From: Oscillospiraceae bacterium
Lineage (GTDB): Bacteria; Bacillota; Clostridia; Oscillospirales; Ruminococcaceae
Direction: 5' to 3'
DNA length: 13,228 nucleotides
NCBI GenBank assembly: GCA_900768675.1
Contig: CAAGDT010000172.1
Coordinates: 1-13,228 of the forward strand
Shown: positions 1 through 6,840 of the stretch, one piece after another
Layout of the letters: every line of letters starts with the position of its first letter
Position numbering within the stretch: position 1 is the first letter of the stretch
The notes under the pieces: model-generated
Databases searched by the model: none
What the model was told of the DNA's origin: nothing
The model's input: the letters and a program-made list of their open reading frames with translations, nothing else
Program-made: the position numbers and the translations under genes

Positions 1-87
1 ACAATACTCCAGAAGCTTAGCTTCGCCTACATTTTCCGTATTATAGGGAAAATACGACAAGGTTTTATCAATAACGGCACTTTTCAT
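1..87 (-). CDS. 5' fragment of an unidentified protein, cut by the window edge
   Basis: An open frame of 29 codons starts at an ATG (complement of 85-87) and runs off the left edge without a stop. The residues begin MKSAVIDKTLSYFPYN. An AAAGGA ribosome binding site lies at 98-103 (complement), 10 nt before the ATG, the same arrangement as mscL in this window. A strong sigma-A promoter lies about 50 nt further upstream. The start and the fact that it is a gene are well supported. The visible part carries no motif I recognise, so no function is proposed. Confidence 0.7.
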   Translation of the reverse strand, partial: MKSAVIDKTLSYFPYNTENVGEAKLLEYC

Positions 88-142
88 ATATAGAGATTCC
101 TTTCATATTCAAACACACTTGCATAATATATCTGTTGTTATT

Positions 143-171
143 ATTATAACACACAATATACAGCATTTCAA
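143..171 (-). promoter_or_regulatory. sigma-A promoter of the left-edge gene
   Basis: On the minus strand TTGAAA (166-171) is followed by a 17-nt spacer and a perfect TATAAT (143-148). Transcription would start near 136, giving a leader of about 50 nt before the ATG at 87. Confidence 0.7.
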
Positions 172-255
172 GTGTTTAAACGCTGTAATTTTTTCCGTAA
201 TGCCTACTCTGCAACCTTTTCCGACAAAAAGCGGGAATTTGTGACAGAATAGCAG

Positions 256-278
256 GCGCCCCGCAAAATGCGGGGCGC
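256..278 (-). terminator. Terminator-like hairpin after the GH94 gene
   Basis: A perfect 9-bp G+C-rich stem, GCGCCCCGC with GCGGGGCGC, closes a 5-nt loop 8 nt beyond the phosphorylase stop codon. The following minus-strand sequence has only short T runs, so termination may be inefficient or may act by blocking exonucleases. Confidence 0.6.
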
Positions 279-286
279 AAATAACA

Positions 287-2677
287 TTACATTTCAATTA
301 CAACTTCATTAACCGGCTTTAAAATCTCGTCGGGAATAAGTATTCCTTCAAGCTTCTCGCCGTTTACGGTTACGCTCTTAACGCCGTGCTGGCTTCCGTT
401 CGGGTTCTTAACGGTAACGTTAAGCTTCTTTCCTCTGAAGGTCTTTTCCATTGTGTATTCCTTCCACTCGGAGGGGATTGAGGGGTCGATTACAAGGCCC
501 TTTGTTTCGGGGTTAAGACCGAGGATACCCTCTGTTGTACCTACCATAACGGTTGAAGCCGTACCTGTGAGCCAGTGAACGTGAGCACGTCCTGCAAAGG
601 GGCTGTCCTTGCCCTCAACGAACTGTCCGAAAACGTAGGGTTCGAGAACTCTGTGCTCTGCGTTGTCGTTGTAGGTTGCGGGGGAAGCTTCCTTCCAGTA
701 CTTATAAGCTCTGTCGCCGTGTCCGAGTTTGGACTCTGCGAGAATGAGCCAGCCCTGAGGCTGAGAGAAAATACCTGCGTTTTCCTTTGTGCAGGCGTTG
801 AAGCACTGCATTAATGCACCGTCGAAGCCGTGCTTGTTGTAGGGCGGATACATAACCATAGCGCCGTAGGGAGTATTAAGCTCTCTTTCTACGCTGTCCA
901 TAGCCTTTTCAGCCTGCTCCTTTGTTGCAAAGCCGGAGATAACGGACCAGGACTGGGGATTGAGCCACATATTTGCCTCGGGGTCGGTTCTCTGACCGAT
1001 AACGGTACCGTCCTCCTTGTAGCCTCTTATCCATCTGTCCTCGTTCCAGCAGTCTGCCAGAATAACGTCAAGCTTAGCCTTGATTTCGTCAAGGTACTTT
1101 ACATATTCGGTATCGTTCTTCTCAACTGCATAAGTACGGAGAATCTTGATTGCATATACAAGCTGGAAAGCAACGAAGGTGGATTCGCCCTTCTTGCCAA
1201 GACGCAGACAGTCGTTCCAGTCAGCGTGAAGTCCTGCGGGCATTCCGTGGTTGCCTAAGTGGTTCATTGAGAAGTCGATTGCTCTCTTTAAGTGGTCGTA
1301 AACAGTACCCTTTTCGCCGTCGTTAGCGTAGAAGATTTCCTCGTCAAGGAATGCGCTGTTGCCGCTTTCGGAGATGTACTTGTAAACTGTGGGGAACAGC
1401 CATAAAGCGTCGTCTGCACGGTAGCTGGGGTGGCCTGTTTCCTTTGCGTAGGCTGTGTTCTCGTCGTTCTCCTCGGGGTGGTTTTCCTGCCCTGCCTTAT
1501 GAGTATACTTTACGAGGGGCAGTCCTGCGCCGTTGGTAACCTGTGCGGAGAGCATGAACTTAATCTGCTCGTAAGCCATTTCGGGAGCAAGGTGGATAAT
1601 ACCCTGAATATCCTGAACTGTATCACGGTAGCCGAAGCCGTTTCTCAGACCGCAGTACTGGAAGGAAGCGGCTCTCGACCAGATAAAGGTGATAAAGCAG
1701 TTGTAAGCGTTCCATACGTTTACAATGTTGTTGAAGTTTTCGTCGGGAGTGTGAACCTGAAGATTGCCAAGCTTGGAGTGCCAGAATTCCTTAAGCTCAG
1801 CAAGCTCCTTTTCTACAACGCTTGTGTCCTCGTATCTTGCGATAATTTCAGCGGCTTCCTTTTCGGTTTTCTGACCGAGAACGTAAACAAATTCCTTTGT
1901 TTCACCGGGATTCAGTGTAATATCGGTCTGTAAAGCGCCGCAGGAGTTGGTGTTGTAGTTAAGGTCGTTATGGAGGTCTGCACAAGCGCCAACGGGGTTA
2001 GCGTAGCTGTGGTAGCTGCCTACGAACTTATCCCTGTCGCCGCAGTACTTGTCCACCTTCTGACCTGCAAGACCGAGGAAACGGCCGCCGTCGGGATTGT
2101 AAATCTCGTTCTGCTTCTGGAGAATGTGGTTGCCCATAAAATAAGTGTGGGTGATGAACAGGGTGTACTGGAGGTTAACCTGGTCCTGCTCGTAGTTGGG
2201 GTCGTTTACAAATTCGCAGTAGCCTGTAACCGCAAGCTTTCTGGGCTTGTCCCCGGTGTTTGTAATCTTAGCGCGCCATACCTCGTAGGTAGCGTCCTTG
2301 GGAACGTAGTAGAGGGTTTCAGCCTTTATATCCGAATATTCGGAGGTGATAACGGTATAAGCTGTACCGTGGCGGCACTGGCTCTTGTAGCTGTCAAGGG
2401 GCTTGCACACGGGGGACCAGGAAGCGGACCAGTAGTCGCCGCTTTCGGTATCTCTGATATAGATATATCTGCCGGGCTGGTCGGTAGCTACGGAGTTGAA
2501 GCGGTAGCGGATAACACGTCCGTTAGCGCCGGACTTTACAAAGCTGTAGCCGCCTGCGTTATTAGAGATAATAGCGCCGTATTCGGGGGAGCCTAAGTAG
2601 TTTGCCCACGCCGAAGGAGTATCGGGGCGGGTAATTACATATTCTTTATTCTTTTCGTCGAAAAAACCGTAATTCAT
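287..2677 (-). CDS. GH94 family beta-glycoside phosphorylase (cellobiose/chitobiose phosphorylase group)
   Basis: This 796-residue cytoplasmic enzyme is expected to phosphorolyse a beta-linked glucosyl disaccharide or short oligosaccharide to a sugar 1-phosphate plus the shortened sugar. The N-terminus (residues 1-90, YGFFDEKNKEYVITRPDTP, NYLG, ISNNAGGYSF) is typical of the family's beta-sandwich domain, and the (alpha/alpha)6 barrel follows. Key elements are RDTVQD at 351-356 (phosphate-binding Arg351), ADWNDC at 485-490 (expected general acid Asp489), KENAGIF at 631-637 and WLTGTA at 702-707 (phosphate-binding Thr704/Gly705). The residue after IFS is Gln639, where cellobiose and chitobiose phosphorylases I remember have His. 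A roughly 35-residue stretch (390-425) is longer than in clostridial cellobiose phosphorylase and resembles chitobiose phosphorylase spacing. The start at 2677 is preferred over an ATG 14 codons upstream because GGAGGT lies 7 nt before it. Family assignment is firm; the substrate is not. Confidence 0.93.
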   Translation of the reverse strand: MNYGFFDEKNKEYVITRPDTPSAWANYLGSPEYGAIISNNAGGYSFVKSGANGRVIRYRFNSVATDQPGRYIYIRDTESGDYWSASWSPVCKPLDSYKSQCRHGTAYTVITSEYSDIKAETLYYVPKDATYEVWRAKITNTGDKPRKLAVTGYCEFVNDPNYEQDQVNLQYTLFITHTYFMGNHILQKQNEIYNPDGGRFLGLAGQKVDKYCGDRDKFVGSYHSYANPVGACADLHNDLNYNTNSCGALQTDITLNPGETKEFVYVLGQKTEKEAAEIIARYEDTSVVEKELAELKEFWHSKLGNLQVHTPDENFNNIVNVWNAYNCFITFIWSRAASFQYCGLRNGFGYRDTVQDIQGIIHLAPEMAYEQIKFMLSAQVTNGAGLPLVKYTHKAGQENHPEENDENTAYAKETGHPSYRADDALWLFPTVYKYISESGNSAFLDEEIFYANDGEKGTVYDHLKRAIDFSMNHLGNHGMPAGLHADWNDCLRLGKKGESTFVAFQLVYAIKILRTYAVEKNDTEYVKYLDEIKAKLDVILADCWNEDRWIRGYKEDGTVIGQRTDPEANMWLNPQSWSVISGFATKEQAEKAMDSVERELNTPYGAMVMYPPYNKHGFDGALMQCFNACTKENAGIFSQPQGWLILAESKLGHGDRAYKYWKEASPATYNDNAEHRVLEPYVFGQFVEGKDSPFAGRAHVHWLTGTASTVMVGTTEGILGLNPETKGLVIDPSIPSEWKEYTMEKTFRGKKLNVTVKNPNGSQHGVKSVTVNGEKLEGILIPDEILKPVNEVVIEM

Positions 2678-2701
2678 TGGTTTTACCTCCTTAAAATCAG
2701 T

Positions 2702-2718
2702 TGCGAAAAGCCTTCGCA
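2702..2718. promoter_or_regulatory. Palindrome at the GH94 transcription start, possible operator
   Basis: TGCGAA-N5-TTCGCA is a perfect 6-bp inverted repeat immediately downstream of the predicted start site (about 2719). It could be a repressor operator of the LacI or a similar type, or a 5'-end hairpin stabilising the mRNA. No regulator gene is visible nearby. Confidence 0.45.
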
Positions 2719-2725
2719 TGTACTA

Positions 2726-2754
2726 ATTATACCAATAAATCTATTCCAATACAA
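2726..2754 (-). promoter_or_regulatory. Extended -10 promoter of the GH94 gene
   Basis: On the minus strand TTGTAT (2749-2754), a 17-nt spacer and TATAAT (2726-2731) are seen, with TGG directly before TATAAT forming an extended -10. The weak -35 is typical of extended -10 promoters. Transcription would begin near 2719, about 42 nt before the ATG. Confidence 0.65.
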
Positions 2755-2814
2755 GGGCGGTAATTTCAACAAATATTTGCGGCGGTTTTTGTGCAGTATT
2801 TCCAAATCCCGCCT

Positions 2815-3957
2815 TTATGCGCCGCTAACTCCAAACCTTGTTATATTCACGTCTGCCGAAACAGAGTATTCCGCATTCTTAAGCTGTTCCCCGTAGTTTT
2901 CCTCAATCTTAAGCCACGAAAAATACTCCTTTGAAGAAATCGAGTATTTCAAATCCGCCGGGTCGGCACCGCCCTGCACATAAGCCTTTTCAATTGCCCC
3001 CGAAATCCGCTTAACAATGTTCTCCTCGCAGAGTCGCTCCACCTTATCCTTTGCGCCTATTGGGTCGGAAAGTGTGCTGCTGATATATTTTCCGTCGGCA
3101 GTCACTTTTACCCCGATTTTTAGCTTCCCCTCCTCGTAAACAGGATTAATTGCGGTTTTAACCTCGTAAAGCACAACCGTAACGTCCCCGTCATCTAATT
3201 CAACCGTAAGCTGAGCGGTATCGCAGCGGTCCATAAGGAACTGTAACCCCGACATATCCTTTACCGACAGCTTTCCGATATACTTCCCGTCACGGAAAAG
3301 AGCGCCGCCCGCTATTTCTGCGGTTTTTCCGTCCTTTGTGAAGTCGGAATTGTTGTCCACTACCCGAAGTAGGGGCAGGGCTGCGCTTTTGGTGGGCTGG
3401 CGGAGCTTATCCATAATCTGATAGAACTTAGGCGAATAGCCAAGTCCTAAAAAAGCCTGATTGTTAAGCATAGCTTCAAGCTTGTCAACGGAAGCAGTAC
3501 CCTCCTTGAACTTAAGCTTCATTACGTCCTCCGCCTTGTCCTCCGCAACAGCTATCAGCATTTTCATATTGCTTTCGTAATGGGCAAGGGCAAAGCCCAT
3601 AAGCCCCTCAAGTCCCTTTTCCGCTGCGCTTTTTCCCACAACGAGAACTCCCGTAATTCCCATCATCGGCGGCTTTCCGCAGCGGCTTGAAGCCTCCTCA
3701 ACTGCGTCGCTGGGGGTTGTTCCCTTTCCGCTTACGGTAATAACGTTGGGCTTTGTGTTGTCAACAAGGGTTGTACCGCCGCTTTCCTCCATTCCGAAAT
3801 ACTGGAGAGTAGCCGTATATTCCCCGTTTTCGTAGTCTATGCCGATTGCCTCAACTATCGCCTGCTTGTCAAGCTCGGTATGGGGAATACAGCCCGAAAG
3901 ACAGAATACTGCACCAAAAACAAAGGCAAAAGCCCCCGCTATTTTCTTCCCTTTCAT
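2815..3957 (-). CDS. gerC: Ger(x)C family spore germination lipoprotein (receptor C subunit)
   Basis: This is the lipoprotein subunit of a nutrient germinant receptor, expected on the outer face of the inner spore membrane. The protein has 380 residues, a usual length for the family. It has a short basic start, a hydrophobic segment and the lipobox LSGC at 20-23, with Cys23 as the lipidation site. The segment HTELDKQAIVEAIGIDY (26-42) is the characteristic start of GerC proteins, and two mixed alpha/beta domains follow. The ATG overlaps the gerB stop by 4 nt (ATGA), and an AGGAGG site lies within the last gerB codons, so translation is coupled. It is the last gene of the operon. The nutrient recognised cannot be read from the sequence. 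Confidence 0.92.
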   Translation of the reverse strand: MKGKKIAGAFAFVFGAVFCLSGCIPHTELDKQAIVEAIGIDYENGEYTATLQYFGMEESGGTTLVDNTKPNVITVSGKGTTPSDAVEEASSRCGKPPMMGITGVLVVGKSAAEKGLEGLMGFALAHYESNMKMLIAVAEDKAEDVMKLKFKEGTASVDKLEAMLNNQAFLGLGYSPKFYQIMDKLRQPTKSAALPLLRVVDNNSDFTKDGKTAEIAGGALFRDGKYIGKLSVKDMSGLQFLMDRCDTAQLTVELDDGDVTVVLYEVKTAINPVYEEGKLKIGVKVTADGKYISSTLSDPIGAKDKVERLCEENIVKRISGAIEKAYVQGGADPADLKYSISSKEYFSWLKIEENYGEQLKNAEYSVSADVNITRFGVSGA

Positions 3958-5027
3958 TTAGCCCTCCTTTTTCCTTTTGCAAGCACCATAATCAGCGCCG
4001 CTAAGGGGATTAGCGTACCTGCCGCTATAAGGGGCAGTCCCGTATTCTTAACAACCAGCATAAGCCGCAGCAAGGGCAGCTCGGAAGCCATAAGCAGAGA
4101 AAGCAGAGCCGCCCCGCCGAGTACCGCCCCGCCCGTTATAAAGCCCGCCCATTTTCCGCCGAAGCTTTCGGTTATTATCTCCCATACCGCCGCCCCGAAA
4201 AGCGCAAGCTTAACCACCGCCGCCATTACCCATACAATTACGTCAACCCCGTTAAGCCGCTGTAAAACGGAAATATCGGATATTGAAGCGAGGGTATAAA
4301 AGGGGAAATTAACCTCGGAGAGGTATTCGCCGAGAATCGTGTTGTAAAGAAAGGTCATTGTAAGCAGGGCAGCGCAGGAGACTATAAGATAGGTTATAAC
4401 GCTTTTTCCGGCTCCGCTTCTTACCCTGCCGAAAAGCACGGCGAAAATAATCGCCTCGGTATTCTTTGAAAACTCGGCGAAAAGCTCTGTAAAAAAGGTG
4501 TTCGGTCTGTCTGCAAAGGCGGGATAAAGGCTTCTTAACCTTATTTCGGGGGCAAGAGCAGTAAGCACAAGCAGCAGCAATCCTAAAAAAGCCGCCGATA
4601 TAAGAACTCCCGTCCTTACCGTAGCCTGTAAGCCCTTGTACAGGGCATACAGGCATACAAGAAAGGTAATAAGATGCAGCAGCGAGGAGGGCGCAGCTTC
4701 AAGTACCGTACTTGCAGCGTAGTAATGAAGCCCCACAAAGGTTTCCGCCATAGCGCCAAGTATAAAGACAATCAGCAGTATTCCAAGTATTTTCGCTGTG
4801 ACCGGACTTTTCTCTCCTAACGCTCCGATAACGCCTTTTTCGGGCAGGCGCTTTGACAGAATATACAGTGGAATATACGCTGCCGCAGTAAGCAGAAATG
4901 ACAGAATTACAACAGAATACCGCTGCATTCCGTACTGGATATTTGTTTCGGAAATTGTTGTTGCCTCGGAGAAAACCCTTGATACAACAAGCACAAGGGC
5001 AAGCTGTCCCCAGCCGATTTTGTTCAT
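3954..5027 (-). CDS. gerB: GerAB/Spore_permease family germinant receptor B subunit
   Basis: This 357-residue integral membrane protein of the amino acid permease-like spore germination family is expected to form the ligand-binding membrane subunit of a GerA-type receptor. It starts MNKIGWGQLALVLVVSR, the usual family N-terminus in which a short segment leads into the first helix. The rest is a regular series of about ten hydrophobic segments ending in a basic tail. An AAGGAG site stands 8 nt before the ATG at 5027. It overlaps gerC by 4 nt, but is separated from gerA by 152 nt. That gap is unusually wide for such an operon and is largely filled by repeat copy A. Confidence 0.92.
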   Translation of the reverse strand: MNKIGWGQLALVLVVSRVFSEATTISETNIQYGMQRYSVVILSFLLTAAAYIPLYILSKRLPEKGVIGALGEKSPVTAKILGILLIVFILGAMAETFVGLHYYAASTVLEAAPSSLLHLITFLVCLYALYKGLQATVRTGVLISAAFLGLLLLVLTALAPEIRLRSLYPAFADRPNTFFTELFAEFSKNTEAIIFAVLFGRVRSGAGKSVITYLIVSCAALLTMTFLYNTILGEYLSEVNFPFYTLASISDISVLQRLNGVDVIVWVMAAVVKLALFGAAVWEIITESFGGKWAGFITGGAVLGGAALLSLLMASELPLLRLMLVVKNTGLPLIAAGTLIPLAALIMVLAKGKRRAK

Positions 5028-5061
5028 AGCAAATCTCCTTTTTTACGGTTGTTCAATACAA

Positions 5062-5183
5062 CTTGTCGATAACTCCATATTACAGGGTGGCGAGAAGTCG
5101 TCAGATGCTAGGAAACCGCATAACGGCTAGGCTTTGTGCCTGCCGTTATGTGGTTGACGACGCAGATGGCGGCTTATCGTCAG
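5062..5183 (+). ncRNA. Copy A of a 122-nt structured repeat, in the gerA-gerB junction
   Basis: Aligned without gaps to 6719-6840, this copy differs at about 16 of 122 positions, 10 of them in one 22-nt block (5070-5091). Possible stems read on the + strand: P1, 5063-5072 with 5174-5183 (one T-T mismatch, one T-G end pair); P3, GTCGTC 5097-5102 with GGCGGC 5168-5173, continuing through tandem G-A/A-G mismatches to TGC/GCA; P4, CCGCATAACGGC 5117-5128 with GCCGTTATGTGG 5142-5153, capped by AGGC/GCCT. The gerA stop codon (5180-5182, complement) lies inside the P1 3' strand. No + strand gene follows, so if the + strand is the RNA this copy is antisense to the ger operon or has been stranded. On the minus strand it would be an intercistronic leader 34 nt before gerB. 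That it is a structured repeat is well supported; its strand is not settled. Confidence 0.6.
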
Positions 5184-6664
5184 TCTGTTTTAATTTCGAC
5201 GCCGTTCATATCCTGTATCTTCGAATCGCTTTTTGCGAGGAAGCGCCAGCCCATTCTTATAAACGTATCCCGCATATTTTTCGGAGAGAATGGGGAAAGA
5301 GGTACTGTAAAGGGTATTCCGTAGGCGTTCATTGAACAGAGCTTTATGCAGAACAGAAGCCCCGCCGCCGTTATGCCGAACAGCCCGAAAAGCCCTCCTG
5401 CAAGAATAAAGACAAAACGCATTACAACAATTGCATTGTAAAGGTCGGGAACGATAAAGCTTGCGATAGAAGCAATCGCAATTACAAGCAGCATGTGTGC
5501 GCCCGCAAGACCTGCGGAGATTACAATATCGCCGATAACGATACCGCCAACTATGCTAACCGCGTGTCCTACGTTTGCAGGCATACGAAGCCCCGACTCA
5601 CGCATTATCTCGTAGAAAACGCTCATCACTATGCACTCGGTAAGAAGATTATAGGGAGTTATTGCAATAGACGAGGCAATATTAAGGAGCAGTGCGTCGG
5701 GTATAAGCTCGGGGTTAAAGTCTGCAACAGCCACAAAAAAGCCGGGGAGCAATACTGCAATAAAAAAGGCAAAATACCGCATAAAACGCATAAGAGAAGC
5801 GAAAACAGGGCGCTCGGTATAGTCGTCCAGCATCATAAAGTTCTCGGTAAAAAGCTTCGGTATTATAAGCGCAAAGGGCGTTCCGTCCACAAGCACCCCT
5901 ACCCTGCCCTCGTACAGCTTTGAAACGAAAACGTCCGGGTGCTCGGTTGCTCCCGATTCGGCGAAAAGCATATTCTTTTCGTCCAGAAAGGGCTGGATAT
6001 AGCCGCTTTCAAGGATAACCGAAAGGGGCAGCTCCTTAAGCCGCCTTGTAACGTCTTCAACCAGCCGCTTATCCGCCCTTTTTTCGATATAGCAGATACA
6101 GATATCCGTATTCGTAAGGCTTCCCGCTGTATCAAGGCGGAAAACAAGGTCGGGGGATTTTACCCTGCGGCGGACAATTGACATATTAGTACGGACCGCT
6201 TCAACAAAGCCCTCTCGTGAGCCACGGATATTCTGATGATTAAGCGGCTCGCTTACGCTTCTTGTCTTGAAGCCCTGAACGCCCACAGCAATCCCGCTGT
6301 CCACCCCGTCCGTCAGTATAACGCAGAAGCCGTTCATCAGGGAGGAAACAAGGTCGTCATAATTCTCAATCTGCTTTTGCTCAACCGCAAGGAGAAGCTC
6401 CGTTCTTATGATGTCCGAAACCTGCTGCGGGGTAAGCTTTTTCTCGTTTCCGATAGTGCCAATAGGGCGGTAGATAAGGTTTGCAATCTGATTTGTGTCA
6501 ACCTGCCCCTCGCAGCTTATAGCGCAGATATTTACCTGCCCTGCACGGGCGTATTTTATATTAAGGTCACTGCTGCTTCGCATAATTGCACGGATATTCA
6601 CCGTGTTTCGCTCCAGCTCCCTTTCAAGCTTTTGATTTTTCAGAATAATCAGTCCTTTCAGCAA
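5180..6664 (-). CDS. gerA: GerA family spore germination protein (receptor A subunit), non-canonical start
   Basis: This is the large membrane subunit of a GerA-type germinant receptor. A soluble N-terminal domain (to about residue 290) precedes a membrane domain of four to five segments (about 295-445) and a short polar tail. Family landmarks are EPLNHQNIRGSREGFVE (139-155), EGRVGVLVDGTPFALIIP (252-269) and VSIVGGIVIGDIVISAG (369-385). The start is uncertain. No ATG occurs before codon 28, and the longest frame opens with TTG at 6664, which lacks a ribosome binding site. A good AAAGGA (complement of 6653-6658) lies inside that extension. It points to ATT at 6646 or CTG at 6643, and the latter gives KNQKLERELERN, a normal GerA-like beginning. 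A GTG at codon 22 (6601), preceded by GGAG, is another option. It is first in the gerA-gerB-gerC operon. Confidence 0.9.
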   Translation of the reverse strand: MLKGLIILKNQKLERELERNTVNIRAIMRSSSDLNIKYARAGQVNICAISCEGQVDTNQIANLIYRPIGTIGNEKKLTPQQVSDIIRTELLLAVEQKQIENYDDLVSSLMNGFCVILTDGVDSGIAVGVQGFKTRSVSEPLNHQNIRGSREGFVEAVRTNMSIVRRRVKSPDLVFRLDTAGSLTNTDICICYIEKRADKRLVEDVTRRLKELPLSVILESGYIQPFLDEKNMLFAESGATEHPDVFVSKLYEGRVGVLVDGTPFALIIPKLFTENFMMLDDYTERPVFASLMRFMRYFAFFIAVLLPGFFVAVADFNPELIPDALLLNIASSIAITPYNLLTECIVMSVFYEIMRESGLRMPANVGHAVSIVGGIVIGDIVISAGLAGAHMLLVIAIASIASFIVPDLYNAIVVMRFVFILAGGLFGLFGITAAGLLFCIKLCSMNAYGIPFTVPLSPFSPKNMRDTFIRMGWRFLAKSDSKIQDMNGVEIKTD

Positions 6665-6669
6665 TATTT

Positions 6670-6698
6670 TTTCTGAAAAGTATTAATTTATTCAGAAA
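6670..6698. promoter_or_regulatory. 8-bp dyad between gerA and DUF421, possible operator or hairpin
   Basis: TTTCTGAA (6670-6677) and TTCAGAAA (6691-6698) are perfect inverted repeats separated by 13 A+T-rich bases. The dyad lies just upstream of gerA and overlaps the -35 and spacer of the candidate promoter for the divergent operon. A regulator bound here could control both directions. As RNA on the minus strand it would be a hairpin directly before the gerA start. Confidence 0.4.
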
Positions 6699-6708
6699 GG
6701 ATAAAATA
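6680..6708 (+). promoter_or_regulatory. Candidate forespore (sigma-F/sigma-G type) promoter for DUF421-DUF4363
   Basis: GTATT at 6680-6684 and GGATAAAATA at 6699-6708 resemble the sigma-F pattern (GYWTA and GGNRANAMTR), with one mismatch in each element. Read as sigma-G it is GTATT-N17-TAAAATA, a poorer -10. The predicted start near 6715-6719 coincides with the first base of repeat copy B. The assignment rests on motif likeness plus the spore-related genes around it. Confidence 0.4.
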
Positions 6709-6718
6709 TACACAACTG

Positions 6719-6840
6719 CTTGTCGAAAAAGTCAATTCTCAGGCTGCCGAGAAGCCGCCAGATGCTAGGAAACCGCATAACGGCTAGGCTTTGTGCCTGC
6801 CGTTATGCGGTTGACGACGCAGATGGTGGTTTATCGACAG
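6719..6840 (+). ncRNA. Copy B of the 122-nt structured repeat, leader of DUF421-DUF4363
   Basis: This is the better-folding copy. P1 pairs TTGTCGA (6720-6726) with TCGACAG (6834-6840), then AAA with TTT beyond an A-A mismatch. A side hairpin TTCTC/GAGAA is possible (about 6736-6753). P3 pairs GCCGCC (6754-6759) with GGTGGT (6825-6830). P4 pairs CCGCATAACGGC (6774-6785) perfectly with GCCGTTATGCGG (6799-6810), with an inner AGGC/GCCT stem and TTTGT loop. Where copy A has T in the P3 5' strand and C in the 3' strand, B has C and T, so pairing survives by G-C/G-U exchange, which needs the + strand as RNA. It ends 25 nt before the DUF421 ATG. No stretch complementary to the AAAGGA site was seen, and no poly-T terminator follows. 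Confidence 0.6.

Noticed and set aside
575..2596. Four sizeable + strand open frames inside the GH94 gene (575-814, 830-1258, 1430-1933, 1970-2596)
   Set aside because: They lie opposite a fully conserved GH94 coding sequence, have low-complexity Val/Leu/Gly-rich translations and lack ribosome binding sites; they arise from G+C-biased codon use on the other strand.
2755..2814. A terminator for the ger operon formed by GGCGG and CCGCC around 2781-2813
   Set aside because: The stem is 5 bp with a loop over 20 nt, too weak to call.
5063..5335. A + strand frame through repeat copy A into gerA
   Set aside because: It opens with a TTG without a ribosome binding site, and copies A and B differ in ways that keep base pairing rather than amino acids.
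3880..6676. Open frames on either strand overlapping the ger genes (for example 3880-4299 +, 4309-4656 -, 5495-5923 +, 6236-6676 +)
   Set aside because: The ger proteins show recognisable family motifs along their whole length, while these frames give no recognisable protein and no start signals.
5062..6840. The two repeats as ends of a transposon or MITE carrying gerA
   Set aside because: They are direct, not inverted, relative to each other. No transposase is present and no target-site duplication was found at either copy, although each copy has inverted ends (TTGTCGA/TCGACAG type), so a single-copy mobile RNA is not excluded.
6719..6840. Copy B as a c-di-GMP-I riboswitch, because the minus strand contains CACAAAGCC
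   Set aside because: That string falls in the loop of the long P4 hairpin, and the surrounding conserved GEMM elements and two-hairpin layout are missing.
6719..6840. P4 as an intrinsic terminator
   Set aside because: No T tract follows on either strand.
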